From the NCBI RefSeq assembly GCF_030553055.1, contig NZ_CP130713.1, positions 682,001 to 746,000 of the forward strand: a stretch of DNA of 64,000 nt. The letters are read 5' to 3'. The stretch's first letter is position 1; each line of letters opens with the position of its first letter. The notes under the pieces were generated by a model that saw only the letters and a program-made list of their open reading frames with translations, did not search any database and was not told the DNA's origin. Shown piece after piece: positions 1 through 7,218 of this stretch. The stretch is from Streptomyces sp. XD-27 (GTDB taxonomy: Bacteria > Actinomycetota > Actinomycetes > Streptomycetales > Streptomycetaceae). Made by a program: the position numbers and the translations under genes.

Positions 1-1601
1 CGCCATGCGGGGAGGCGCCGTACGAGGTCCAGGGCGCGGCTGAGCACCCAGGCGGCGGTGACGTTGGTGTACGCGTTGTCGTCCAGGCCCGGCGCAGCGG
101 CGCCAGGGTAGCTGTCGTGGTACTCGTCGGGCCCGAGCACCCCGCGGATGCGGTAGCGGTCCGTCCGGGGGTCGTAGGCCGCGGTGTCCGCCCAGAAGCG
201 GGCGATCTGCAGCAGCATCTCCGCGCCCTTGGTGTGCAGGTACTCGGTGTCGCCGGTCGCTTCGCAGTACTGCCACACGTTGTAGGCGATCGCCGATCCG
301 ACGTGGTGCTGGAGCCGGGAGTTGTCGGGCAGCCAGCGGCCCGAACGGGGGTTGAGATGCAGTTGCTGGGTCTCTTCCCGTCCGTCGCTGCCGCTCTGCC
401 ACGGGTACATGGCCCCGGCCCGGCCGATCTCCCCGGCCGCCCGGCATGCCTGCGGAAGCCGCCGGTGCCGGTAGTTCAGCAACGCTCGCGACACCTCCGG
501 GAAGTGGAGGTTCAGATACGGCAGCACGAACAGCTCGTCCCAGAACACATGTCCCCGGTACGCCTCCCCATGCAGCCCGCGCGCCGGAACTCCCACGTCC
601 AGTTCCGCGGTGTGCGGCGACAGCGTCTGCAGGACGTGGAACAGGTGCAGGCGCAGGACACGGCCCGCCTCCCCGGGCACCCGGATTTCCGCACCCCGCC
701 ACAACCGCTCCCAGGCGGCGGTGTGCGAGTCCAGGAGCGTGGCGAAGTCCGGGGCTCCGGTCACCCGGTCGACAGCCGCTTCAAGCGGGTTCCTGATCGC
801 CTGGTCACGTGAGGTGTGCACGGCGGCGGTCTTGACGACGACGGCGGGCCGACCGGGAGCGATCGGGATCACCAGGCGGTGCGCGGCACGGTGGTGAGTG
901 GGATGGAGCCCCGATGAAGAGGGAGCTTGGCCGGGGGCGACGGTGCGCGCCGCCATGCCGACGCCGATGTCGGAGGTGCTGGTACGGCAGCGCAGCCACA
1001 CCGTGTCGGGGTCCTCGGATCCGGTCTGCACGTGAGTCAGGTGGTTCTTGCCGAGGGAGCGGTAGCGGTGCACGTTCGCGTTGATCACGTCGCCGTCGAT
1101 GGCGGAGTCGACCTCGATCTCGCCCGACCAGCTCTCGACGGTGACGACGGTCCGCAGCGCGGCCAGATGCGGATCCCCCATGTGGACCAGGCGGCACTGC
1201 TCCACACTCACCGGGCCGCCCTCGCTGTCCCGGTACCGCAATCGGCGGGTGAGCGTGCCCCGGCGCAGATCGAGGGTGTGCCGGTATTCGAGCAGCTCGC
1301 AGGTGTCCGGGGAGAACCACGGGCCCGCCGCACCGTCGGCGGAGCGAAGACGGAACCGCAACCGCAGCCAGTTCGGGAGATTGACCAGGTCCTCGTTCTC
1401 CACTCGGCGTCCGGCCACCGTCGATTCCAGGAGGTTGTAGCACCCGGCGACGTAGGTGGCCGGATAGTGCACCAGGCCCGCCTTGCTCTCGGGCACCGCA
1501 CCGCGGGTGGCGAAGTAGCCGTTGCCGAGGGTGCACAGGGACTCCCGCAGCCGCTCGGCACCGGGGTCGTAGCCCTCGTACTCCCAGCTCCACTCCGGCA
1601 T
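1..1601 (-). CDS. Glycoside hydrolase family 65 protein (disaccharide phosphorylase type), C-terminus off window
   Basis: The first 533 codons of a GH65 enzyme; the rest lies beyond the left edge. GH65 members are mostly phosphorylases of trehalose, kojibiose or maltose, acting in the cytoplasm. The ATG at 1601 follows a purine-rich GAGGACGAGG and begins MPEWSWEYEGYDP, a typical GH65 start. The residues GPDEYH with the expected general-acid Glu at about residue 493 are visible, as is the FWDELFVLPY segment upstream. It lies 60 bases downstream of the stress protein gene on the same strand, so probably in one transcript. The exact disaccharide cannot be told from this part. In other actinobacteria GH65 enzymes sit near stress and trehalose genes, so a role in mobilising storage sugar is an inference. 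Confidence 0.85.
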   Translation of the reverse strand, partial: MPEWSWEYEGYDPGAERLRESLCTLGNGYFATRGAVPESKAGLVHYPATYVAGCYNLLESTVAGRRVENEDLVNLPNWLRLRFRLRSADGAAGPWFSPDTCELLEYRHTLDLRRGTLTRRLRYRDSEGGPVSVEQCRLVHMGDPHLAALRTVVTVESWSGEIEVDSAIDGDVINANVHRYRSLGKNHLTHVQTGSEDPDTVWLRCRTSTSDIGVGMAARTVAPGQAPSSSGLHPTHHRAAHRLVIPIAPGRPAVVVKTAAVHTSRDQAIRNPLEAAVDRVTGAPDFATLLDSHTAAWERLWRGAEIRVPGEAGRVLRLHLFHVLQTLSPHTAELDVGVPARGLHGEAYRGHVFWDELFVLPYLNLHFPEVSRALLNYRHRRLPQACRAAGEIGRAGAMYPWQSGSDGREETQQLHLNPRSGRWLPDNSRLQHHVGSAIAYNVWQYCEATGDTEYLHTKGAEMLLQIARFWADTAAYDPRTDRYRIRGVLGPDEYHDSYPGAAAPGLDDNAYTNVTAAWVLSRALDLVRRLPAW

Positions 1602-1661
1602 CCTCGTCCTCGCTTCCCTCACTTCACGAGGTGGCCGGAGAACCGGCAGACGTACGGGGAT

Positions 1662-2537
1662 TCATGCTCGCTGCGGGACGACGGCGACCGGGCAGTCCGC
1701 GTGGTGCAGTACGGCGTGGTTGATCCGGCCGAGCTGCAGACCGAAGTGGCCATGGCGCCTCAACGCCCCGACGACCAGCAGGTCCGCGCCCGACGAAGCG
1801 TCCAGGAGCACCTTGTGCGGCGTGCCCTCCGTCACCTCGCGGTGTACCTCGACCCGGGGGTGCTCCCGCTCGGCCCCGCGCAGCGCGTCGGTCAGGGCTG
1901 TCGAGGCGCGTTCCTCGTGGACACGGACGGCATCGTCCGCGACCAACAGGTGGTCCGCGTGCTCATGGGCCGGGCGGCGCCAGGCGCGTACGGCGTGGAG
2001 TGCGCAGCCGCGCGCATCGGCCTCGCGGAAGGCGAACCGTACGGCGGTTGATCCCTCGGTGGAGTCGCCGACGCCGACCGTCACCCGCTGGAAGGACCCC
2101 TGCCTGTTCTGCTCGGAGCCGCGAACCACCATGACCGGGCAGATGGCTCGGCCCGCCACTGCCAGGCTCACCGAACCCAGCAGCATCCCGGTCAGCGCGC
2201 CTCGACCGCGCGAGCCCGTGACCACAGCGAATGCCTCACGGCCCGCACGCAGCAGCGCGTTCACCGCGTCGTCCGGCAGCACGTCAGTTGAAAGTTTCAC
2301 ATCCGGATTGCGGAGCCGGGCGCGCTCCGCGGAGGCAGCGGTGATGTGCTCGGCCAGCACCTCCTCGGAAGGGCGGTCGGTACCGAAGGACGGGCGGCTG
2401 CCTTCGTAACGCTCCCACAGGGAGGCATAGACCAGGCGCAGTGGGAGCCCGTGGCGCGCCGCCTCGTCCACAGCCCAGTCCACCGCCTGAAGACTGGAGT
2501 CCGATCCGTCGACCCCCACGACCAGCGGGACCTCCAT
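1662..2537 (-). CDS. Universal stress protein, tandem UspA domains
   Basis: A 291-residue protein with two UspA domains (about 1-145 and 150-291). The first has the ATP-binding pattern: GVDGSDSS near the N-terminus and GSRGRGALTGMLLGSVS. The second domain starts VTVGVGDSTEG and ends in CPVAVVPQRA. I chose the ATG at 2537, preceded by GGTGGGG; an upstream ATG at 2561 is possible but its GGAGG touches the start codon. Tandem-domain Usps of this type are members of the DosR dormancy regulon in mycobacteria. The divergent hydrogenase protease gene at 2725 shares the intergenic region, which contains a DosR-like palindrome 96 bases from this start. Family assignment is firm; its precise role is not known. 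Confidence 0.9.
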   Translation of the reverse strand: MEVPLVVGVDGSDSSLQAVDWAVDEAARHGLPLRLVYASLWERYEGSRPSFGTDRPSEEVLAEHITAASAERARLRNPDVKLSTDVLPDDAVNALLRAGREAFAVVTGSRGRGALTGMLLGSVSLAVAGRAICPVMVVRGSEQNRQGSFQRVTVGVGDSTEGSTAVRFAFREADARGCALHAVRAWRRPAHEHADHLLVADDAVRVHEERASTALTDALRGAEREHPRVEVHREVTEGTPHKVLLDASSGADLLVVGALRRHGHFGLQLGRINHAVLHHADCPVAVVPQRA

Positions 2538-2632
2538 CGTCCCCACCGCCTTCCTTCCCATCCTCCGAGTCCCCCTGTGAATACCGTCGCACCGCCCCGA
2601 GGCCACCGCGACAGGCGGATCGGCGCCGGAAA

Positions 2633-2646
2633 GGGACCTTCGGCCC
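2633..2646. promoter_or_regulatory. DosR/DevR-like palindrome between divergent genes
   Basis: The 14-mer GGGACCTTCGGCCC has the 5-4-5 layout (GGGAC, spacer, GGCCC) of the mycobacterial DosR box and its Streptomyces OsdR counterpart. It lies 96 bases upstream of the stress protein start and 79 bases upstream of the hydrogenase protease start. The identical 14-mer occurs in the opposite orientation at 15969-15982. Seen: sequence and position. Inferred: binding by a DevR/OsdR-type response regulator, which is not encoded in this window. Confidence 0.6.
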
Positions 2647-2724
2647 GGGTGCCGCCGCGCCGGTTCGCCACGATCGTGGAGTCGTACGGACACGAGAAAC
2701 AGAGCGACGAAAAGGAACAGAGCA

Positions 2725-3246
2725 ATGGGTACGGCTCCACGCATCGCCGTCATCGGTGTCGGCGACACGTCCCGGCGGGACGACGGCGTGGCCTTCTCCG
2801 TAACCGCCCGGCTGGCGGCACGCGCCGCGGACCGGCCACTGCCGCCAGGTACCGAGGTGACGGCATGCGACGGGGATCCCGCACGGCTGACCAGACTCTG
2901 GGAGGACGCCGGTCTCGCCATCGTGGTCGACGCCACCTTCGCGGACCCGGAGCATCCCGGGCTCATCCACCGACAAGAGCTGGATCGGCATGAGCTGCGC
3001 TCCGGCACCCCCCGGATACGCAGCGCGCACGGCCTTGGCATCGACGAGGCCGTGGAGCTGTCCGGTGCTCTCGGCCGTCTGCCCGGCCACCTCGTGGTGT
3101 ACACGGTCCAGGGAGCCGACAGCGCGCTCGGAACAGGTCTCTCCGTGCCGGTCACCGCGGCAGTGGAACCGCTGGCGGAGCGTGTCGAGGCGGAGATCGT
3201 GCGGCACCGTGACGCAGCCGCGCGTGGCACTCCCTGGGGAGGGTGA
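2725..3246 (+). CDS. Hydrogenase maturation protease family protein
   Basis: A 173-residue protein of the HyaD/HycI family of nickel-dependent endopeptidases, which clip the C-terminus of the [NiFe]-hydrogenase large subunit. The N-terminal signature GVGDTSRRDDGVAFSV corresponds to the family pattern GxGNxxxxDDGxG; VVDAT and SAHGLGIDEAVEL fall where the other metal ligands (Asp, His) are expected. The ATG at 2725 has AAAGGAAC upstream. No hydrogenase structural gene is present in the window, so the substrate is either encoded elsewhere or the protein has another role. It is divergent from the stress protein gene across a DosR-like box, which fits low-oxygen expression. Confidence 0.82.
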   Translation: MGTAPRIAVIGVGDTSRRDDGVAFSVTARLAARAADRPLPPGTEVTACDGDPARLTRLWEDAGLAIVVDATFADPEHPGLIHRQELDRHELRSGTPRIRSAHGLGIDEAVELSGALGRLPGHLVVYTVQGADSALGTGLSVPVTAAVEPLAERVEAEIVRHRDAAARGTPWGG

Positions 3247-3265
3247 GGCTGTCGGCAGCCCAACA

Positions 3266-3279
3266 GGGTCGGTCGGCCC
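3266..3279. promoter_or_regulatory. Weaker DosR-like palindrome upstream of the first CBS-BON gene
   Basis: GGGTCGGTCGGCCC keeps the 5-4-5 spacing and the GGCCC half-site of the boxes at 2633 and 15969 but departs in the left half. It is 127 bases upstream of the CBS-BON start at 3407. A second, poorer candidate (GGGACGGGCGACTC) lies at 3305-3318. Regulatory function is inferred from similarity and position only. Confidence 0.35.
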
Positions 3280-3406
3280 AGCTCCATGCACCCATCAGCC
3301 CTTGGGGACGGGCGACTCCTCGCGGGACGCTGGAGGAGTCGGGAGAACGGAGGAGCGGCCCGGCGACATCCGACCGGCACGGAGTGCGTGACGGAGGGAG
3401 CCAGCG

Positions 3407-4144
3407 ATGAAGCACTGCAAGATCGGCAGCCTGATGGTGACCGACGTGGTCTCGGTGGTGCCGGAGACTCCCTTCAAGGATGTCGCCAAACTGCTTGCCG
3501 TCCACGACATCAGCGGCCTGCCGGTGCTGGACCCGGACGACAGGGTGCTCGGGGTGATCTCCGAGAGCGACCTGATGCTCCGGCAGACCGGCGACGCGCC
3601 CGAGCGGCGCCACCACACGGGGCCGTCCCGGCTGTGGCACCCCGGCCGCGGCACCGGCCTCGCAGAGGCCAAGGCGCACGCGACGAGCGCCGGTGACCTG
3701 ATGTCCCGGCCCGCGATCACCGTCCACGCCGACGACACCATTGCCGAGGCCGCCCGGACGATGGCGCGGCACCGCGTCGAGCGACTGCCCGTGGTCGACG
3801 AGGAGAACCGCCTGGTGGGCATCGTGACCCGCCGCGACCTGTTGCAGGTCTTCCTGCGGCCGGACCCGGACATCCGCCGTGAGGTCATCCAGGAAGTCCT
3901 CGTCGGCACGCTGTGGCTCGCACCGGACACGGTCGCGGTGCATGTGCTCGACGGCGTGGTCACCCTCGAGGGCCAGTTGGAGCGGCTCAGCGACATCCCG
4001 GTCGCGGTCCGGTTGACCCAACAGGTGGATGGCGTCGTCTCCGTCAACGAAAAGTTGACATACCGCTACGACGATTCCCATCTCCGGCCGGCCGAACAGA
4101 CGCTGCTCGGTCTCGCCGACGAAGACAAGCGTGCCGCATGGTGA
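3407..4144 (+). CDS. CBS-CBS-BON domain protein
   Basis: A 245-residue cytoplasmic protein with two CBS motifs (about residues 8-65 and 98-155) followed by a BON domain (about 160-235). CBS pairs bind adenosyl ligands and act as energy sensors; BON domains are usually associated with membranes or phospholipid. The first CBS begins KIGSLMVTDVVSV and the second GDLMSRPAITVHADDTI. The BON domain contains VHVLDGVVTLEGQLE. It is one of three CBS-BON paralogues within 4 kb. The mycobacterial DosR target Hrp1 is also a two-CBS protein but lacks BON. The ATG at 3407 follows GGAGGGAGCC. Confidence 0.88.
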   Translation: MKHCKIGSLMVTDVVSVVPETPFKDVAKLLAVHDISGLPVLDPDDRVLGVISESDLMLRQTGDAPERRHHTGPSRLWHPGRGTGLAEAKAHATSAGDLMSRPAITVHADDTIAEAARTMARHRVERLPVVDEENRLVGIVTRRDLLQVFLRPDPDIRREVIQEVLVGTLWLAPDTVAVHVLDGVVTLEGQLERLSDIPVAVRLTQQVDGVVSVNEKLTYRYDDSHLRPAEQTLLGLADEDKRAAW

Positions 4145-4174
4145 GGCACTCCGCAGTACGACGGGCGGCGTGCC

Positions 4175-4545
4175 CGCCAGGTTCGATGCCATGCCGCCAA
4201 GGAAGGCCATCATGATTCTGGATCATCCACACAGGCACGGTCGCTCTCGACCTTCACGTGCCGGGTCGGCGCGCCGCGGTCATCGAGACCGTCGGTGCCG
4301 GTGAGCTGCTGGGCTGGTCCTGGCTGATCCCGCCCCGGCAATGGCACCTCGGCGCGGAGAGCACCAGCCCCGTACGCGCCCACGAGTTCGATGCGGCGGC
4401 CGTCCGCGAGCTCTGCGAGAAAGACCCCGTACTGGACCACGCACTGTGCACCTATGTCGCCGGCGTCATCGCAGACCGGCTCAGGGCCGCCCGCGTGCGA
4501 CTGCTCGACCTGTACGCGCCTCACGGCGCAGGGCAGGTGCCCTGA
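4175..4545 (+). pseudogene. Cyclic-nucleotide-binding domain protein, N-terminus frameshifted or lost
   Basis: From 4216 the reading frame encodes FWIIHTGTVALDLHV, then ETVGAGELLGWSWLIPP, a cNMP-binding (Crp/Fnr sensor-like) fold. The frame is closed by a TGA at 4213-4215. The first usable start inside it, a GTG at 4258, would cut off the opening strand of the domain. Just upstream, another frame reads AKEGHHD, resembling the segment that normally precedes FWII in this family, and joins it after a 1-base shift near 4214-4216. No convincing earlier N-terminus is seen. It is followed after 24 bases by a CBS-BON gene. If functional it would sense a nucleotide without an attached DNA-binding domain. 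The left boundary is approximate. Confidence 0.6.
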
Positions 4546-4569
4546 CAACGAGAGAGGAGGAGGTCCGAA

Positions 4570-5256
4570 GTGCCTGAGACCCCGCACATCGTGAGCGATG
4601 TGATGACCCAGACCGTGGTGGCCGTCGGACGCGACGCGCCCTTCAAGGAGATCGTCAGGACCATGGAGCAGTGGAAGGTGAGTGCTCTTCCCGTCCTGGA
4701 GGGAGAAGGGCGCGTCATCGGAGTCGTCTCCGAGGCGGACCTGCTGCCCAAGGAGGAGTTCCGCGACAGCGATCCGAACCGCTACACGCAGCTCCAGCGG
4801 CTGTCCGACCTTGCCAAGGCGGGAGCGGTGACCGCTGAGAAACTCATGAGCACCCCGGCGGTCACGGTGCACGCTGGCGCCACCTTGGCACAGGCTGCGC
4901 GGATCATGGCCGTGAAGCACATCAAGCGACTCCCCGTGGTCGATGGCGAGGGCATGTTGCAGGGCATCGTCAGCCGTGCCGACCTGCTGAAGGTCTTCCT
5001 ACGAGCCGACGAGGACATCGAAGAGGAGGTCCGCCGCACGGTGGTGGCCTACCTCTTCCCCGCCTTCAGCCACGCCATCCACGTGCGTGTGCACGAGGGA
5101 GTCGTCACGCTCAGCGGACAGATCCGCGACACCTCGCTCATCTCGGTTGCCGCACGGCTTGTCCGCGCTGTGGAGGGCGTCGTGGACGTCGAATGCCATC
5201 TCACCGGCACATCCGACGCGCCAACCGGAACGACGCCAGCGCAAAGCGCGTCCTGA
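4570..5256 (+). CDS. CBS-CBS-BON domain protein
   Basis: A 228-residue paralogue of the protein at 3407-4144: paired CBS motifs (HIVSDVMTQTVVAV and EKLMSTPAVTVHAGATL) and a C-terminal BON domain (VRVHEGVVTLSGQIRD). The GTG start at 4570 has a very strong AGGAGGAGGT site, better than a downstream alternative. It sits 24 bases after the cNMP-binding remnant and was probably co-transcribed with it, pairing a nucleotide sensor with an adenylate sensor. It converges on the XRE-PNPOx gene, with 8 bases between the stop codons. Confidence 0.88.
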   Translation: MPETPHIVSDVMTQTVVAVGRDAPFKEIVRTMEQWKVSALPVLEGEGRVIGVVSEADLLPKEEFRDSDPNRYTQLQRLSDLAKAGAVTAEKLMSTPAVTVHAGATLAQAARIMAVKHIKRLPVVDGEGMLQGIVSRADLLKVFLRADEDIEEEVRRTVVAYLFPAFSHAIHVRVHEGVVTLSGQIRDTSLISVAARLVRAVEGVVDVECHLTGTSDAPTGTTPAQSAS

Positions 5257-5264
5257 CGAGCCCG

Positions 5265-6191
5265 TCACTCAGACGCACTGATGCGACGCCCTGTAAGGCG
5301 CGCAGGCCGGATCGACACCCATATCTCGCGTTCGCCCCCCGCCCACGGCTCGGTGTGGGCGCGATCGGCCAGCCGCCGCACCGCGTCGGGCTCCGTGACA
5401 ACCCGCGCAGGACCGACGACGAGCACGCTCCAGCCCTGGCTCATGGCCTCGTCCACATGGTCGACCTCGAAGGCGACCTCCGTGCCCACGGCAGCCGCTG
5501 CGGCCGAGTCAGGCGCGGTCCGGAAGGTGATCGCGTCGTCGATGACTTCGTAGTTCACCGGAATGACGGCCGGGCCCTCGGATGTCGACACCGCGACGCG
5601 CCCCACGCCGTGCGTGGACAGCCGGGCACGGCATTCATCGGGGCTGAGGTCCCTCAGCTGAGGGTGGAGGAGTGCCTGGCCCTGGCCAGGCGGCAGATCG
5701 ATGCCGCCCCCACGCAGGGCCGCGACGGTCGTGCCCAGCGCGTCGGCCAGTCCGGTGAGACTCGCCATGCTCGGGTCGGCCGGGTGTTCTTCGAGGTACG
5801 CCAGGTAGTCCGGCGTCATGCCGGCGCGGCGGGCGGTTTCCGCCCGGGGCAGTCCCCGTCGCCTGCGTTCGGCGGCTACGCGCCGGCCGATGTCGCCGGG
5901 GTCGGGTGCCCGGTGATGCGGCGCCCTGCCGGACACGGCAGCCGCCTGCTCACCTGCCTCATTCGCGCTTGGCCGGGAGACCTGGTGGGCTCGTCCGGGC
6001 GCGTGCTCGACGTGGTGGATATGCGCGTCCGGCCCGGGGAACACGAGCGTCACCTGGTCCGTGTCCGACCAGCGCACGTCGTAGGGAGGCGTCCCGTCCT
6101 CGTGGTGGAGTCCGACGATCTCGCCGTCGCGCCGTGTGGCGCCGGTGGTCGGGCTTTCGACAACTAGTTGATCGCCGAGGCTGGCTCGCAT
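5265..6191 (-). CDS. DUF1918 - XRE helix-turn-helix - PNPOx-like fusion protein
   Basis: A 308-residue protein with three modules. Residues 1-60 are a DUF1918 domain (RASLGDQLVVES, then GEIVGLHHEDGTPPYDVRW). About 98-155 are an XRE-type helix-turn-helix (RRAGMTPDYLAYLEE). About 175-300 are a pyridoxamine-5'-phosphate-oxidase-like flavin-binding barrel (AVIPVNYEVIDDAITFRT, then EVAFEVDHVDE). The ATG at 6191 follows GTGAGGACC; the longer frame to 6257 lacks a site. PNPOx-like proteins of this sort bind F420 or flavin and are common among dormancy genes. Fusion to a DNA-binding domain suggests a redox-responsive regulator, which is inference. A relative lacking DUF1918 lies at 31045-31742. A DosR-like box is 91 bases upstream. 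Confidence 0.85.
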   Translation of the reverse strand: MRASLGDQLVVESPTTGATRRDGEIVGLHHEDGTPPYDVRWSDTDQVTLVFPGPDAHIHHVEHAPGRAHQVSRPSANEAGEQAAAVSGRAPHHRAPDPGDIGRRVAAERRRRGLPRAETARRAGMTPDYLAYLEEHPADPSMASLTGLADALGTTVAALRGGGIDLPPGQGQALLHPQLRDLSPDECRARLSTHGVGRVAVSTSEGPAVIPVNYEVIDDAITFRTAPDSAAAAAVGTEVAFEVDHVDEAMSQGWSVLVVGPARVVTEPDAVRRLADRAHTEPWAGGEREIWVSIRPARLTGRRISASE

Positions 6192-6281
6192 GGTCCTCAC
6201 CCGTTCCTGCGAAACGTCGCTGTACCCAACGTGCCACGCCGAGCGTGCCGACCGCATCAGACGACCAGCCGTGGCCCCGCA

Positions 6282-6296
6282 GGGCCGAACGGTCCC
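6282..6296. promoter_or_regulatory. DosR-like palindrome with one extra base
   Basis: GGGCCGAACGGTCCC matches the boxes at 2633 and 15969 (GGGCCGAAGGTCCC) except for one inserted base in the centre. It lies in the divergent region between the XRE-PNPOx gene (start 6191) and the CBS-BON gene (start 6405). The extra base changes half-site spacing and could weaken binding or be a sequence error. Confidence 0.45.
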
Positions 6297-6404
6297 GGGA
6301 GGGGCCCGGTCGGCTCACCCGTGAACGACTGACCTCTGACACGCTTGACACAGGACCACAGTGGCTGTCACGACCCGGAAGAGGGCCGGAAAAGGAGAGG
6401 CGCC

Positions 6405-7079
6405 ATGCATCACCGAACGGTCGGAGAGCTCATGACCCGCAACGTCGTCCGGGCGCGGCGCGACATGCCGTTCAAGGAGATCGTCAAGCTGCTCGCCGAG
6501 AACGATGTCACCGCAGTACCCGTCGTGGACGATCTGGACCGCCCGATGGGTGTGGTGTCCGAAGCCGATCTGCTGCGCAAGTCCTCCGGCCAGTCCGACC
6601 CGTCCGGCCGGACGGCGATCCCTCATCTGGAGGCGTGGGAGAAGGCCAAAGCCGAAGGGGCCAGGGCCGAGGAGCTGATGTCGGCTCCCGCTGTCTGCGC
6701 GCGTCCGGAGTGGACCGTGGTCGAGGCGGCCCGCCTCATGGACGTCCAGAACGTCAAACGCCTGCCCGTGGTGGACGAGACGGACAGGCTGCAGGGCATC
6801 GTCAGCCGGAGCGACCTGCTACGCATCTTCCTGCGCCATGACGACGCGATCCGCGACGAGATCAACCGGGACCTGCTGCAGCAGACGATGGGCCTGGCCC
6901 CGCGCGAAGTGACAGTCGAGGTGCGCGAGGGGCAGGTCACCCTCGGCGGAACCGTCGAGGCCAGGAGCCTGATCCCCATCGTCGAGCGACTGTGTCGGAG
7001 CGTTGACGGCGTAGTTTCGGTCTCGGCGCACCTTGCGTACAGGACCGACGACACTCTGCGCTCCGCCATGGGTGCGTGA
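6405..7079 (+). CDS. CBS-CBS-BON domain protein
   Basis: The third CBS-BON paralogue, 224 residues. CBS motifs are RTVGELMTRNVVRAR and EELMSAPAVCAR; the BON domain contains VEVREGQVTLGGTVEAR. The ATG at 6405 is preceded by AAGGAGAGG at good spacing, so the longer in-frame extension from 6345 is not used. The three paralogues differ throughout, so they are old duplications or separate acquisitions. It is transcribed away from the XRE-PNPOx gene, and both could use the palindrome at 6282. Confidence 0.88.
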   Translation: MHHRTVGELMTRNVVRARRDMPFKEIVKLLAENDVTAVPVVDDLDRPMGVVSEADLLRKSSGQSDPSGRTAIPHLEAWEKAKAEGARAEELMSAPAVCARPEWTVVEAARLMDVQNVKRLPVVDETDRLQGIVSRSDLLRIFLRHDDAIRDEINRDLLQQTMGLAPREVTVEVREGQVTLGGTVEARSLIPIVERLCRSVDGVVSVSAHLAYRTDDTLRSAMGA

Positions 7080-7218
7080 CCTCCCTGCGTGAGCGCACAG
7101 AGGTGAAAGTGAGCCGAGGGCCTACCCCGACAGACAAGCCAACTTCGCGGCCTGAGGGGCTCAGGAGAACTCACGAGATGTCGCGCACACAGACGCCGGC
7201 GCCGGATTGCGGCCTCTT

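Noticed and set aside
7110..7128. DosR-like box upstream of the formate dehydrogenase (AGGGCCTACCCC)
   Set aside because: Half-sites are incomplete and spacing is wrong compared with the 5-4-5 boxes.
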